NCBI GenBank assembly: GCA_902494875.1
Contig: CABUUO010000006.1
Span: 44,378 to 108,377, forward strand
DNA length: 64,000 bases
Direction: 5' to 3'
DNA from: an uncultured Pseudomonadota bacterium
Lineage (GTDB): Bacteria > Pseudomonadota > Alphaproteobacteria > RF32 > CAG-239
This document shows positions 24,102-33,398 of the stretch, piece by piece (the first letter of the stretch is position 1; the number at the start of each line of letters is the position of its first letter). The translations under genes were made by a program, and so were the position numbers. Under the pieces are notes generated by a model that was given only the letters and a program-made list of their open reading frames with translations, was not told the DNA's origin and did not search any database.

Positions 24102-25061
24102 TCACCGTGACTTCAATAATTTTTTCACCCAGTCCTTCACATTCCGGTTATGCTGCGCCAGACTGGTAGAAAAATTGTGCCCGCCGTTTCCGCTGGCTAC
24201 AAAATAAAGGTAATCGCTGTCTTCGGGATTCGCTGCCGCCCGAATAGCTTCTATTCCGGGATTGCAAATCGGCGCCGGCGGCAAACCGTAATATTTATAA
24301 GTATTATACGGACTGTCCACATTCAAATCGGCTCTTTTCAAGCTGCGTCCCAAATCGCTCTGGCCTTTTGTCAGCGCATAAATCACGGTTGGATCCGTTT
24401 GCAGCTTCATGCCTTTGACCAAACGGTTGGCAAAAACCGAAGCCACCAATCCCCTTTCCTCAGGAACACCGGTTTCTTTTTCCACAATCGAGGCCAGCGT
24501 CAGCAACTGCCTTTTATCTTTCAACGGCACCGCCTGATTTCGATCCGCCCAAGCCTGATCCAAAACGCGGGTCATGGCCTTTTGTGCCTGAATCACAATA
24601 CTGTTGCGGCTGTCACCATATTCAAAGCTGTATGTCTCGGGCAAAAGCTCGCCTTCCGCCGCCGCAACCGTAATCTCCCCGCTCAATTCTGAAACATTTT
24701 GCAATTGATCAAACATCTGTTTAGTTGTCAGTCCTTCGGCAAAGGTAATCCGACGATAAAAAACGTCTCCTTTGGCAATTTTTTCCATCGCGGCTCGCAT
24801 TGAAACACCGGGTTCAAAACGATACTCTCCAGCCCGAAGCTTTTTGTGCAACCCCACAAATCGCGCATATATCTTAAAAACCAGTGGCTTGTCAATCACA
24901 CCTGCTTCATTGAGCTTTTGCGCCACCAAGTTTGAAGAAGCCCCCCTGGGAACAACCACATTCACCGCTTCCGACAACGGACCGCGTTGCCGGATCCATT
25001 CCCGCGCTTGATAAGCCGACAAAACTACCGCTGCTATAATAACAACCAAAAATTTTTTCAT
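24102..25061 (-). CDS. mltG: Endolytic peptidoglycan transglycosylase MltG
   Basis: A 319-aa inner-membrane lytic transglycosylase that cuts nascent glycan strands. The N-terminal membrane anchor (about 3-18) is followed by a LysM-like region (VNVVVPRGAS...) and the YceG domain with the catalytic Glu in LASIVEKETG (about residue 200). It has QTDPTVIYAL and a C-terminal HNFSTSLAQHNRNV. It follows fabF, the normal alphaproteobacterial acpP-fabF-mltG order. Confidence 0.95.
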   Translation of the reverse strand: MKKFLVVIIAAVVLSAYQAREWIRQRGPLSEAVNVVVPRGASSNLVAQKLNEAGVIDKPLVFKIYARFVGLHKKLRAGEYRFEPGVSMRAAMEKIAKGDVFYRRITFAEGLTTKQMFDQLQNVSELSGEITVAAAEGELLPETYSFEYGDSRNSIVIQAQKAMTRVLDQAWADRNQAVPLKDKRQLLTLASIVEKETGVPEERGLVASVFANRLVKGMKLQTDPTVIYALTKGQSDLGRSLKRADLNVDSPYNTYKYYGLPPAPICNPGIEAIRAAANPEDSDYLYFVASGNGGHNFSTSLAQHNRNVKDWVKKLLKSR

Positions 25062-25086
25062 AAAATCATCCGTAAATTACCGAATC

Positions 25087-25130
25087 AAAAAGGAGCTGAA
25101 AGAGGTTTGCACCCAGCCTTCCGCTCCTTT
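25087..25130 (-). terminator. Terminator-like hairpin after fabF
   Basis: The minus strand has AAAGGAGC pairing with GCTCCTTTTT around a 25-base loop. It lies between fabF and mltG and may only partly stop transcription. Confidence 0.6.
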
Positions 25131-25151
25131 CCGGATCAAAGAGAATATATC

Positions 25152-26423
25152 TTAAGCCTCATATTTTTTGAAAACTAAAGACGAGTTTGTACCGCCGAAA
25201 CCAAACGAGTTGGACATTGCGGCCTTGATCTCGCGTTTTTTGGCTTTCAGCGGCACCAGATCAAAATCAGCAACTTCATCCTCAACATCATGCAGATTCA
25301 GTGTTGGAGGACAAGTCTGCTCTTTAATGGCCATAATCGTCAACACCGCTTCAACCGCTCCGGCCGCACCAAGCAGATGCCCGATGGCAGACTTGGTGGA
25401 AGACATTGAGGTCTTCTTTACGCCTTCTTCGCCGAACAAACGTTTAACCGCCAGCGCCTCGCCAACATCTCCGGCCGGAGTGGAAGTTCCATGCGCATTA
25501 ATGTAATTAATGTCAGAAAGCTCAACCCCGTGTTCTTTGGCATGATCCGCAGCCATTTTCATCGCACGGTATGCGCCGTCACCGGACGGAGCCGTAATAT
25601 GATAAGCATCCCCGCTCATACCGTAACCGACAACCTCGGCATAAATCTTTGCGCCGCGGGCCTTGGCATGCTCAAGTTCTTCCAGAACCAGAGCTCCGCT
25701 GCCCTCGCCCATCACAAAACCGCTGCGGCTTTTATCCCACGGACGGGAAGCCTCGGTCGGGCGATCGTTAAAATCGGAAGTAACGGCCTTCATCCGTGCA
25801 AAACCGGCCAAAGCGATGGCATTCACCGCAGATTCGGCACCGCCGGCAACCATAACGTCGGCATCGCCGCGGGCAATGATATTCGCTGCGTCGCCAATAG
25901 CATGCGTACCGGTTGAACAAGCCGTAACACAGGCATGATTAGGACCTTTGAAACCGTATTTAATGGAAAGATTGCCCGAGACCATATTAATCAGACAGGA
26001 CGGGATAAAAAACGGAGAGATTCTCTTCATTCCGTTTTCGTTAAAAGCAAGAGAGTTGTCATAAATAACCTGCAGACCGCCGATTCCTGACCCCATCATC
26101 ACGCCCGAGCGGAACTGGTCTTCTTCGGTTTCGGGTTTCCAACCGGAATCTTCAACGGCATCGCTGCCCGCGGCCAGACCGTATAAGATAAACTTATCGA
26201 CCTTTTTCTGATCCTTCGGCGCCATTACTGTGTCAGGATCAAACTGATTTTCTTCTTTTCCGAAAGGAACCTGACCGGCAATATGAACCGGAATGTCTTT
26301 TAACTCAACGCCTTCAATATTACGGATTCCGGACTTTCCTTCAACGATGTTTTTCCAGTTGAAATCAACGCCGCGTCCGAAAGGAGAAACAATACCAAGA
26401 CCAGTCACAACAACTCTTCTCAT
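25152..26423 (-). CDS. fabF: Beta-ketoacyl-ACP synthase II
   Basis: A 423-aa condensing enzyme for fatty acid elongation. The Cys-His-His triad is Cys169 (ACVTACSTGTHA), His311 (NAHGTSTPAGD) and His349 (SAIGHLLGAAG). The C-terminal SNSFGFGGTNSSLVF Gly-rich loop is present. The length is normal. The start is ATG 26423 with AAGAGGT upstream. It works with AcpP from the next gene. Confidence 0.98.
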   Translation of the reverse strand: MRRVVVTGLGIVSPFGRGVDFNWKNIVEGKSGIRNIEGVELKDIPVHIAGQVPFGKEENQFDPDTVMAPKDQKKVDKFILYGLAAGSDAVEDSGWKPETEEDQFRSGVMMGSGIGGLQVIYDNSLAFNENGMKRISPFFIPSCLINMVSGNLSIKYGFKGPNHACVTACSTGTHAIGDAANIIARGDADVMVAGGAESAVNAIALAGFARMKAVTSDFNDRPTEASRPWDKSRSGFVMGEGSGALVLEELEHAKARGAKIYAEVVGYGMSGDAYHITAPSGDGAYRAMKMAADHAKEHGVELSDINYINAHGTSTPAGDVGEALAVKRLFGEEGVKKTSMSSTKSAIGHLLGAAGAVEAVLTIMAIKEQTCPPTLNLHDVEDEVADFDLVPLKAKKREIKAAMSNSFGFGGTNSSLVFKKYEA

Positions 26424-26497
26424 ATACTTTACCTCTTAAAAATTTTTCCTTATCAAATATTTCAGGATTATTTGATATATTCTCAGAATATTTATAT

Positions 26498-26526
26498 GAA
26501 AAAACTCGCTTAGTCAAGCGAGTTTC
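26498..26526 (-). terminator. Terminator after acpP
   Basis: The minus strand has ACTCGCTT-GACT-AAGCGAGT followed by TTTTTC, separating the highly expressed acpP from fabF. Confidence 0.85.
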
Positions 26527-26550
26527 ATCATTTTCAAAAGTCTGTTGGAC

Positions 26551-26784
26551 TTAGGCATTCTTAGAAAGATAGTCGATAGCATCTTTAACTGTCAGAATTT
26601 TTTCAGCAGCTTCATCAGGAATTTCGCAACCGAATTCTTCTTCAAAAGCCATAACCAATTCTACTGTATCCAAGCTATCAGCGCCCAAATCGTCAATAAA
26701 GCTGGCGGTATCTGTTACTTTGGATTCTTCAACGCCAAGGTGTTCTGCAACGATTTTCTTAACGCGGTTTGCTACATCAGTCAT
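26551..26784 (-). CDS. acpP: Acyl carrier protein (housekeeping)
   Basis: A 77-aa acidic carrier of fatty acid synthesis. The site is DDLGADSLDTVELVMAFEEEFG with Ser37, a near-perfect AcpP signature, and the C-terminal helix is KILTVKDAIDYL. It lies upstream of fabF. It contrasts with the four divergent ACPs at 22527-23654. Confidence 0.98.
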   Translation of the reverse strand: MTDVANRVKKIVAEHLGVEESKVTDTASFIDDLGADSLDTVELVMAFEEEFGCEIPDEAAEKILTVKDAIDYLSKNA

Positions 26785-26857
26785 ATGATAAACCTCAAAA
26801 AATATTAAAACAAAATTATCAGGTCACAACAACCTGTGAGAAGGTTGATAGCATAAA

Positions 26858-26887
26858 ATTATATAATTTGACAAGCATTATTTTCAA
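26858..26887 (-). promoter_or_regulatory. Predicted sigma-70 promoter of acpP
   Basis: The minus strand has TTGAAA, 18-bp spacer, TATAAT, about 75 bp before the acpP ATG. Confidence 0.6.
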
Positions 26888-27029
26888 AGCCCCCGGGCTC
26901 ACCCCTCGGCGGTCCGGCGAACAGGGGCTATTTTCCTACAATTTCAGCAAGTTAGACAAAGTGGATAAATTTGCACAGACCGCCTCAAAAGACAAAAGGA
27001 TTAATTGTCGGCAGCCTATCTTATAAAAT

Positions 27030-27058
27030 AAAAAATAGCAGCTTTCGCTGCCATTTTT
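27030..27058 (-). terminator. Terminator after the 61-aa gene
   Basis: GGCAGC-GAAA-GCTGCT stem on the minus strand followed by ATTTTTTATTTT; the GAAA loop makes it very stable. Confidence 0.8.
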
Positions 27059-27098
27059 AAACGATTCCGGTTTCCAACCCGTTTTTTTCTTCCGGCTC

Positions 27099-27284
27099 TC
27101 ATTCTCCGGCACACTTCCCGTCAGCGGCTGCCTCGGGAGCACATTCGGCATCCGGCAGTCCTTTTTCAAAACGGGTCAGATTCATAATAAACTCCTGAAC
27201 ACGCGGCGGCTGGGAACGGTAAAAAGCAATCAGACGCTTTTCATCCTCTGTCAAATCCGCGGGATTTAAACATATTTTTGCCAT
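27099..27284 (-). CDS. Small soluble protein, unknown
   Basis: A 61-aa protein of unknown function. ATG 27284 (MAKICLNP) is chosen because AAGGG lies about 8 bp upstream. The N-terminus has an acidic/amphipathic helix (LTEDEKRLIAFYRSQPPRVQ), then a helix FIMNLTRFEKG and an Ala/Cys-rich tail with two cysteines. It has its own terminator, so it is likely expressed alone. Confidence 0.65.
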   Translation of the reverse strand: MAKICLNPADLTEDEKRLIAFYRSQPPRVQEFIMNLTRFEKGLPDAECAPEAAADGKCAGE

Positions 27285-27446
27285 ATACTTACCCTTCATA
27301 CTAGAATTCAAATAACATAACATATTATGTTTTAGAATCAACCTTTTTCTGAAAAAAATCCCCTGTGACACTGCCGTTATCTATTGACAAATAACTAATA
27401 TAACAATAGGTTGAAATATAGAGTTTTTAATCACTGGGGATTTTTC

Positions 27447-27794
27447 ATGAAAAAATTAGCATACATTATTTTGGTCATTGCCATTCTGCTGGTTATCAGC
27501 CACTTCGTCAAACAGAACACGCCCGCTCGGCCCGTCGCTGAAACCGTAACCGAAACCGTCACCGAAGAGCCGGCTGCCACCGCAACCGAAAGCAATGCCG
27601 AAGAGGCCGTATCGACCGCACGTGAAAACGGCATTGAAAACGTTCCGGCGCTTCCGGCCGAAGATACTGATGTGGTTGACGTTCAGGAAGACATCATCAT
27701 TGACGATCAGGTTCCTGAAGATGACGGCGCCATTGACGTTGAAGAAACCAACCCCGAACAAACCGCTGACGAAGACGAAACGATCATTGAGTAA
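27447..27794 (+). CDS. Single-span membrane protein with long acidic tail
   Basis: A 115-aa protein. A basic start and one membrane helix (LAYIILVIAILLVISHFV, about 4-21) are followed by a low-complexity tail dominated by Glu, Asp, Thr, Ala and Val, ending DEDETIIE. The tail would lie in the periplasm or cytoplasm as a disordered polyanion. No family is recognised. ATG 27447 follows GGGGA; an earlier in-frame ATG would bury the helix. A terminator follows. Confidence 0.65.
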   Translation: MKKLAYIILVIAILLVISHFVKQNTPARPVAETVTETVTEEPAATATESNAEEAVSTARENGIENVPALPAEDTDVVDVQEDIIIDDQVPEDDGAIDVEETNPEQTADEDETIIE

Positions 27795-27815
27795 TATTCG
27801 GAAAAAAAAAGTTAC

Positions 27816-27845
27816 AAAAAGGCTGCTTTCAAGGCAGCCTTTTTT
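27816..27845 (+). terminator. Terminator after the acidic-tail gene
   Basis: AAAAGGCTGC-TTTCAA-GGCAGCCTTTT followed by TT. Confidence 0.9.
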
Positions 27846-28018
27846 ATTGTTTTTCTAAAAAATATTACTATATATATGCAAGGAAAATAAGAATTGCGTA
27901 ATATTAAAGAAAAAAGTTGAAGGAAAAAGCGCCCGGAGATAAAGCAGCCCGAAACACAAATTGTATTTGAGCATCTGCGGCAGATCTTATCCTGACAACT
28001 CAAAGAAAGGAAAAAAAC

Positions 28019-28972
28019 ATGAAAGTAGGAATTATCGGTGCCGGTTCGGTCGGCAGTGCCACTGCCTTTGCCCTGATTATGAAAGGAGTTGCCCGTAAAG
28101 TAGTTTTGGTCGACGCCAACGAAAAGAAAGCTCAGGCGGAAGCAATGGACATTGCACACGCCGCTCCCTTTGCCTATGCCAACAAAATCAAGGCCGGAAC
28201 CTATGAAGACCTGGCCGGAGCCGAAGTCGTCATTGTTACGGCTGGCGCCAATCAGAAACCCGGAGAAACCCGTATCGACCTGCTGGGACGCAACGTCAAA
28301 ATCTTTGAGAGCATTATCCCCCAGATTGCCAAACACGCACCCGAAACGACCCTGATCATCACCGCCAATCCGGCCGACATTATGACCGAAGTTGCTCTAA
28401 AGCTTTCAGGTTTTCCCAAAGAAAGAGTCATCGGTTCCGGCACGGTTTTGGATACTTCCCGTTTCAGAACCCTGCTCGGTTACCATCTGGGCGTCTCCCC
28501 GCAGTCCATTCATGCCTATGTTTTGGGTGAGCACGGCGACAGCGAAGTTTTAGTATGGTCCAACGGTGACGCCGGTACCGTACAGATTGAAGAACTGGCA
28601 AAGATGGTCGGAAAACCGCTGACCCCTGAGGTAAAAGCGCAGATTGACGACGGCGTCCGCAATTCTGCCTATAAGATTATTGACGGCAAAGGCGCAACTT
28701 TTTATGGCATCGCCGGCGCGTTAAGCCGTATCTGTCAGGCCATCACCAACAACGAATACGCCATTTTGACCGTATCTTCGCACCACGAGGATATTGAAGG
28801 CGTCAAAGGCGTCTGTCTGTCTTTGCCTACCGTCATCGGCAAACGCGGTGTTCACCAGATTATCCGTCCGCATCTGGATGCTTCCGAAAGCGCCGCCCTG
28901 CGTGAAAGCGCCGAGGTTATGAAACAGTATTCGGATCAGGCTTTGGAAATGATCGGCAGAGATGCCCAATAA
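28019..28972 (+). CDS. ldh: L-lactate dehydrogenase
   Basis: A 317-aa NAD-dependent 2-hydroxyacid dehydrogenase reducing pyruvate to L-lactate. The nucleotide loop is GIIGAGSVGSA; the specificity loop is GANQKPGETR, with Gln where malate dehydrogenases have Arg, so lactate dehydrogenase is preferred. The catalytic His lies in GEHGDS and the substrate Arg in LDTSRFR. AAAGG lies before the ATG and a terminator follows. It indicates a fermentative option. Confidence 0.93.
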   Translation: MKVGIIGAGSVGSATAFALIMKGVARKVVLVDANEKKAQAEAMDIAHAAPFAYANKIKAGTYEDLAGAEVVIVTAGANQKPGETRIDLLGRNVKIFESIIPQIAKHAPETTLIITANPADIMTEVALKLSGFPKERVIGSGTVLDTSRFRTLLGYHLGVSPQSIHAYVLGEHGDSEVLVWSNGDAGTVQIEELAKMVGKPLTPEVKAQIDDGVRNSAYKIIDGKGATFYGIAGALSRICQAITNNEYAILTVSSHHEDIEGVKGVCLSLPTVIGKRGVHQIIRPHLDASESAALRESAEVMKQYSDQALEMIGRDAQ

Positions 28973-28991
28973 GCGCTAAAAAACTTGTTTG

Positions 28992-29034
28992 CAATTCCTC
29001 TTCTTTTATTATAAAAAGGAGAGGAATTTTTTTA
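28992..29034 (+). terminator. Terminator after ldh
   Basis: AATTCCTC pairs with GAGGAATT, extended by CTTTT/AAAAG, followed by a T-run. Confidence 0.85.
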
Positions 29035-29057
29035 CAGATCAGAAAGGATAAACGGGC

Positions 29058-30095
29058 GTGGTGGAAGTTGTAACGCTGGGATGCCGCATAAACAGTTATG
29101 AATCTGAAGTTTTAAAAGAAAAACTCGGCAGTCTCGACAATATAATCATCGTCAATACCTGCGCTGTTACCGGCGAGGCCGAACGCCAGTGCCGCCAGAC
29201 CATTCGCAAACTGCGCAAACAAAACCCCGACGCCAAAATCGTCGTTACCGGCTGTGCCGCGCAAATCGCCGCGGCAAAATTTGCCGCTATGCCGGAAGTG
29301 GATCTCATCTTGGGCAACAAGGAAAAAACCGAAATCGAGCGTTATCTCAACAGCGCCGAAAAGACCGTCGTCAGCGATATTTTCAATTACGATTCCTATG
29401 ACAAATACCTGATTACCGGTTTTGAAGGCAGACACAAAGCTTTCGTACAGATTCAGCAGGGATGTAGTCATCGCTGCACCTACTGCATTGTTCCTTACGC
29501 CCGGGGCAACAACCGTTCCGTTGCGCAATCAGACGTCATCCTTCAGATTCGGGAACTGCTGAAACAGGGCTTCCGGCAAATTTGCCTGACCGGCGTCGAT
29601 GCCTGCTCCTACCGCCCCTCATTCAGCGGACTGGTTAAACACATCCTGGAACAGATTCCCGAACTGCCCGAACTTCAGTTCGGTTCGCTTGACCCTGCAG
29701 CCATTGACGATGATTTTATTGCCTTAATCGGAGCCGACAAAAGAATATACCCGCATTTTCATCTCTCGGTTCAAGCCGGAGATAATCTGATCTTAAAACG
29801 GATGGGACGCAGACATTCCCGCGAAGACGTCATCAGCCTGTGCGGCAAAATCCGCGCCGTCCGCCCGGAAGCCACCTTCGGGTCTGACTTTATCTGCGGT
29901 TTTCCGACCGAAACCGAAGAACAGTTTCAAAACACGGTCAAACTGGTGCGCGAAGCAGGCATCACCCGTCTGCACGTTTTTCCGTATTCCGAACGAAGCG
30001 GAACTCCCGCCGCCGCCATGCCGCAGGTTCCGGTAAACATCCGTCGGGATCGTGCCCGCCGCCTGCGCCTTGAAGGAGAAAACATTGATGGTTAA
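29058..30095 (+). CDS. mtaB: tRNA t6A37 methylthiotransferase (short form)
   Basis: A 345-aa radical SAM enzyme that converts t6A to ms2t6A at position 37 of ANN-reading tRNAs. The UPF0004 domain has Cys9, Cys35 and Cys66 for the auxiliary cluster; the radical SAM motif is CSHRCTYC (Cys136, 140, 143). Mid-motifs are CGFPTETEEQF and HVFPYSERSGTPAA. It ends about 70-80 residues early for the family: the C-terminal TRAM domain is missing. The start is GTG 29058 (a second GTG follows). Its end overlaps the ftsY start by 8 bp. Confidence 0.93.
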   Translation: MVEVVTLGCRINSYESEVLKEKLGSLDNIIIVNTCAVTGEAERQCRQTIRKLRKQNPDAKIVVTGCAAQIAAAKFAAMPEVDLILGNKEKTEIERYLNSAEKTVVSDIFNYDSYDKYLITGFEGRHKAFVQIQQGCSHRCTYCIVPYARGNNRSVAQSDVILQIRELLKQGFRQICLTGVDACSYRPSFSGLVKHILEQIPELPELQFGSLDPAAIDDDFIALIGADKRIYPHFHLSVQAGDNLILKRMGRRHSREDVISLCGKIRAVRPEATFGSDFICGFPTETEEQFQNTVKLVREAGITRLHVFPYSERSGTPAAAMPQVPVNIRRDRARRLRLEGENIDG

Positions 30096-31005
30096 TTTTT
30101 TTCAAAAACTGGGGTTGGGACTCCAAAAAACCTCAAATCGACTGTCCGAAGGCATCAGCGACATTTTCACCAAGAAAAAAGTTGATGCCCAAACGCTGGA
30201 AGAACTGGAAGAGCTGCTCATCACTTCAGACCTCGGCCTCAAAGCCGCAGCCGACGTCATCGGCGGTTTTTCCAAACGCCGCCTCAACAAAGATATAACC
30301 GACGAAGAAATCAAAAGAGAACTGGCGGCAGATATTGAACAACTTTTGTACCCCTGCCAGCAACCCCTGACCATCGCCCCGGACAAAAAACCCTTTGTTA
30401 TTTTGATGGTCGGAGTCAACGGCGCCGGCAAAACCACCACAATCGGCAAGCTGGCCGCCAAATTTCAAAAGCAGGGATACAAGGTCTCGGCAATCGCCGG
30501 CGATACGTTCCGCGCGGCAGCAGTTGAACAGCTTCAAGTCTGGGGAGAACGCTGTCGCATACGCGTTTTTGCAGGTTCCCCTGGCTGCGATGCCGCCGGA
30601 TTATGTTTTGACGGCTTAAAAGAAGCACAGAAACAAAACGACGACATCGTTTTTATAGACACCGCCGGCCGCCTGCAAAATAAAACTAACCTGATGGAAG
30701 AACTCAAAAAAGTCGTCCGGGTCATAAAAAAGCAGATGCCGGACGCACCGAACGCAACTTTGCTCTCTCTTGACGCCACCACCGGACAAAATGCTCTGGC
30801 TCAGGTTAAAACCTTTAAAGAAATGGTCGACGTCTCCGGTCTGGTTGTCACCAAACTTGACGGTTCGGCCAAAGGCGGCATTCTGGCCGCCATCGCTGCA
30901 GAAAGCCCCACCCCGATTCATTACATCGGCGTTGGCGAAGGCATTGACGATCTTGATGAATTCAACGCCCGCGATTTTTCGCAAAACCTGATGGGAATAT
31001 CATAG
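30088..31005 (+). CDS. ftsY: Signal recognition particle receptor FtsY (minimal form)
   Basis: A 305-aa SRP-receptor GTPase for co-translational membrane targeting. NG domain: helical N part 1-95, P-loop GVNGAGKTTT, DTFRAAAVEQLQ, DTAGRLQNK and the TKLDGSAKGG specificity motif, ending FNARDFSQNLM. There is no acidic A domain, so it is a short FtsY starting at ATG 30088 (MVNFFQKLG) with GGAG 10 bp upstream. An in-frame upstream extension lies inside mtaB and is rejected. Confidence 0.96.
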   Translation: MVNFFQKLGLGLQKTSNRLSEGISDIFTKKKVDAQTLEELEELLITSDLGLKAAADVIGGFSKRRLNKDITDEEIKRELAADIEQLLYPCQQPLTIAPDKKPFVILMVGVNGAGKTTTIGKLAAKFQKQGYKVSAIAGDTFRAAAVEQLQVWGERCRIRVFAGSPGCDAAGLCFDGLKEAQKQNDDIVFIDTAGRLQNKTNLMEELKKVVRVIKKQMPDAPNATLLSLDATTGQNALAQVKTFKEMVDVSGLVVTKLDGSAKGGILAAIAAESPTPIHYIGVGEGIDDLDEFNARDFSQNLMGIS

Positions 31006-31154
31006 TTACCGTATTTTTCCGCCTCGCAAACAAAAAACAGATGCTGCCGACATGACGGACCGGCTTGCCGTTTTCCTCGTCCACATCCGCAAAATCTTTT
31101 CTTAACAAACGCGCCGAAAACAGTTAACATAACTTTGTTAATTAAGGGAAAAAA

Positions 31155-32534
31155 ATGGAAGATTTAATTAGTTTTATGAAAACGCCGCAGCCTAAAGAAC
31201 TGCCCGAATACACCGTCAGCGAAATCTCGTTTGAAATCAAACGCTTTGTTGAAACCAAGTTCAGCAAGGTTCGGATTCGCGGTGAAATTTTCGGCGCCAA
31301 ACGCGCCGATTCCGGACATTGGTATCTCTCGCTTAAAGATGAAACCGCCGTTCTTTCCGCCGTCATCTGGAAAGGCGTTGCCGCCCATTTAAACTTTAAG
31401 CCTGAAGACGGACTGGAAGTCATAGCTGCCGGAAAAATAACCACTTTTGCCGGAAAATCGAACTATCAGCTGGTAATTGAACAGATGGAAATCGCCGGCA
31501 CCGGCGCTTTGCTGAAACTTCTTGAAGAACGCAAGAAAAAATTTGCCGAAGAAGGACTGTTTGATCCGGCGCACAAAAAACCTATCCCTTATCTCCCGCA
31601 AACCATAGGTGTCGTCACTTCTGCCAGCGGAGCTGTCATTCGCGACATCATCCACCGCATCCGCGACCGTTTCCCGACGCCGATTCTCCTGTGGCCGACC
31701 CCGGTTCAGGGCGAAGGCGCTGCCGAAAAAATCGCTTCCGCCATTGCTGGTTTTAACTCTCTGCCCGAAAACGGCATTCCCAGGCCCGATGTCTTAATTG
31801 TCGCCCGCGGCGGCGGCAGTCTGGAAGACCTATGGCCTTTTAACGAAGAGGTCGTCATCCGCGCCGTTTACGATTCGCATATTCCGGTCATTTCGGCCGT
31901 CGGCCATGAAACCGACACCATGCTGATTGATTTTGTCTCAGACAAACGTGCCCCGACACCGACCGGTGCCGCCGAATTTGCCGTTCCGGTAAGAACCGAA
32001 CTTATAGTTCAGGTTTCCGGCCTTCAAAACCGTCTGACCAGCAGTGTCATCCGTTATCTCTCCGAACGCAAAACTCAACTCCAGGGCTTGGCACGCGGCA
32101 TCCCCAACCTGACCCAGATATTAAGCGAAATTACCCAGCGTTTTGATGATCGTATTGAGCGGCTGAACATCGCCTTCAAAAACCTGCTGAACAATAAACG
32201 GACCGCAATTGAACGCTGCGCTTTAAAACCTTATTTCATCAAAAACATTTTTGATAAAAATCAAGAAAATTTAAAGAATTTAGCGCTTAGACTTGATTCG
32301 GTGTCGATAGATTCGGTTCTGCAGCGGGGATTCGCCTGGGTACGCGACGACAAAGGCCACACGGTTTATTCCGTAAGTCAGGCGCAAAGCGGTCCGCGTT
32401 TGGAAATTAATTTCCATGACGGCAAAATCGATGTGGAAACCAATCGTTCCGCACCGCGAAAAAACAACGGAAAATCAGTAAAAAAGGCGGCCTTAAAAAA
32501 TGAAAACCTTCAAACGGATCTTTTTGATTTCTAG
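31155..32534 (+). CDS. xseA: Exodeoxyribonuclease VII large subunit
   Basis: A 459-aa nuclease subunit degrading single-stranded DNA in repair. The N-terminal OB fold runs from YTVSEISFEIKRFVE to about 105, followed by the catalytic domain with GVVTSASGAVIRDI, ARGGGSLEDLWPFNEE and SAVGHETDTMLIDFVSD RAPTPT-type motif, and a coiled-coil C-terminus. xseB is not visible here. The end overlaps the next gene by 35 bp. Confidence 0.96.
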   Translation: MEDLISFMKTPQPKELPEYTVSEISFEIKRFVETKFSKVRIRGEIFGAKRADSGHWYLSLKDETAVLSAVIWKGVAAHLNFKPEDGLEVIAAGKITTFAGKSNYQLVIEQMEIAGTGALLKLLEERKKKFAEEGLFDPAHKKPIPYLPQTIGVVTSASGAVIRDIIHRIRDRFPTPILLWPTPVQGEGAAEKIASAIAGFNSLPENGIPRPDVLIVARGGGSLEDLWPFNEEVVIRAVYDSHIPVISAVGHETDTMLIDFVSDKRAPTPTGAAEFAVPVRTELIVQVSGLQNRLTSSVIRYLSERKTQLQGLARGIPNLTQILSEITQRFDDRIERLNIAFKNLLNNKRTAIERCALKPYFIKNIFDKNQENLKNLALRLDSVSIDSVLQRGFAWVRDDKGHTVYSVSQAQSGPRLEINFHDGKIDVETNRSAPRKNNGKSVKKAALKNENLQTDLFDF

Positions 32535-33354
32535 TTTTGCAATTTTCCTTGCCGGTCCGGCTCAGGCCGAGGAGGCTCCTTCGGTCAGATTGTGCGGAAA
32601 ACAGGCTCAGGGAGAAATATTGCAGGGAAAAGCCAGCGGTTACCGGTCTGTTATCGTCAACGGCAAAAAACACAAAATTTCTTCCTCCGGCGACTTTGTC
32701 ATCGCTTTCGGCCGTGACCAGAAAAAAGAAGTGCCGCTTATTCTGATTGACAAGGATGGCGGCAAAAAAAATTCAATGCTCAGCATCGGCAAAACGCAAT
32801 GGGACATTCAAAACATCAAAGGCCTCCCGCCCAGAAAGGTAACGCCGTCTCCCGAAGACCAACAGGCAATCGATTCCGAACGCAGTCTCGTCCGCGGTTC
32901 TTTGAGCGGCAACCTCGCCGACACCTACTGGAAAAAAGGCTTCATCCGTCCGGTTGAAGGCCGTATCAGCGGATGGTTCGGCGGCCAGAGAATTATGAAC
33001 GGGCACAAAATGAACCCGCACGGCGGCACAGACATCGCCGCACCGGAAGGCACGCCGGTTAAAGCCGCGTCCGACGGCGTCATAACGCTTAATGCTCCGA
33101 ACACTTTCTATTCGGGCAACGTTATCGTCATTGACCATGGTCAGGGATTACAGACCATCTATGCCCACCTGCAAAAAATGAACGTAAAAAAAGGTCAGAA
33201 AGTAAAACAGGGAGAAATCATCGGAACCGTCGGCAAAACCGGCCGCGTAACCGGCCCGCATCTGCACTGGGGAGCATCGCTGCGCGGCACCCGTTTCAAT
33301 CCTTTTTCGCTGCTAAACATCAACAAAAACAATGAATTGTGTTTTAACATATAG
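32500..33354 (+). CDS. M23-family metallopeptidase
   Basis: A 284-aa secreted zinc endopeptidase acting on peptidoglycan cross-links. Signal peptide 1-23 (cleavage after AQA). The C-terminal LytM domain has HGGTDIA (first His-x3-Asp), IVIDHGQGLQTIYAHL and the final HLHW. All metal ligands are present, so activity is likely, unlike degenerate EnvC types. It is coupled to xseA by a 35-bp overlap. Confidence 0.92.
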   Translation: MKTFKRIFLISSFAIFLAGPAQAEEAPSVRLCGKQAQGEILQGKASGYRSVIVNGKKHKISSSGDFVIAFGRDQKKEVPLILIDKDGGKKNSMLSIGKTQWDIQNIKGLPPRKVTPSPEDQQAIDSERSLVRGSLSGNLADTYWKKGFIRPVEGRISGWFGGQRIMNGHKMNPHGGTDIAAPEGTPVKAASDGVITLNAPNTFYSGNVIVIDHGQGLQTIYAHLQKMNVKKGQKVKQGEIIGTVGKTGRVTGPHLHWGASLRGTRFNPFSLLNINKNNELCFNI

Positions 33355-33398
33355 TTGAGTATAATAAAAAAAAGACTTAGATAAAACGAGGTGTACCA

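Larger units (their letters stand above)
26785..27098. other. 314-bp intergenic region upstream of acpP
   Basis: Holds the acpP promoter, a GC-rich inverted repeat (AGCCCC...GGGGGCT on the minus strand, about 26887-26932) just upstream of it, and the terminator of the small gene to the right. No gene is seen. Confidence 0.6.
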
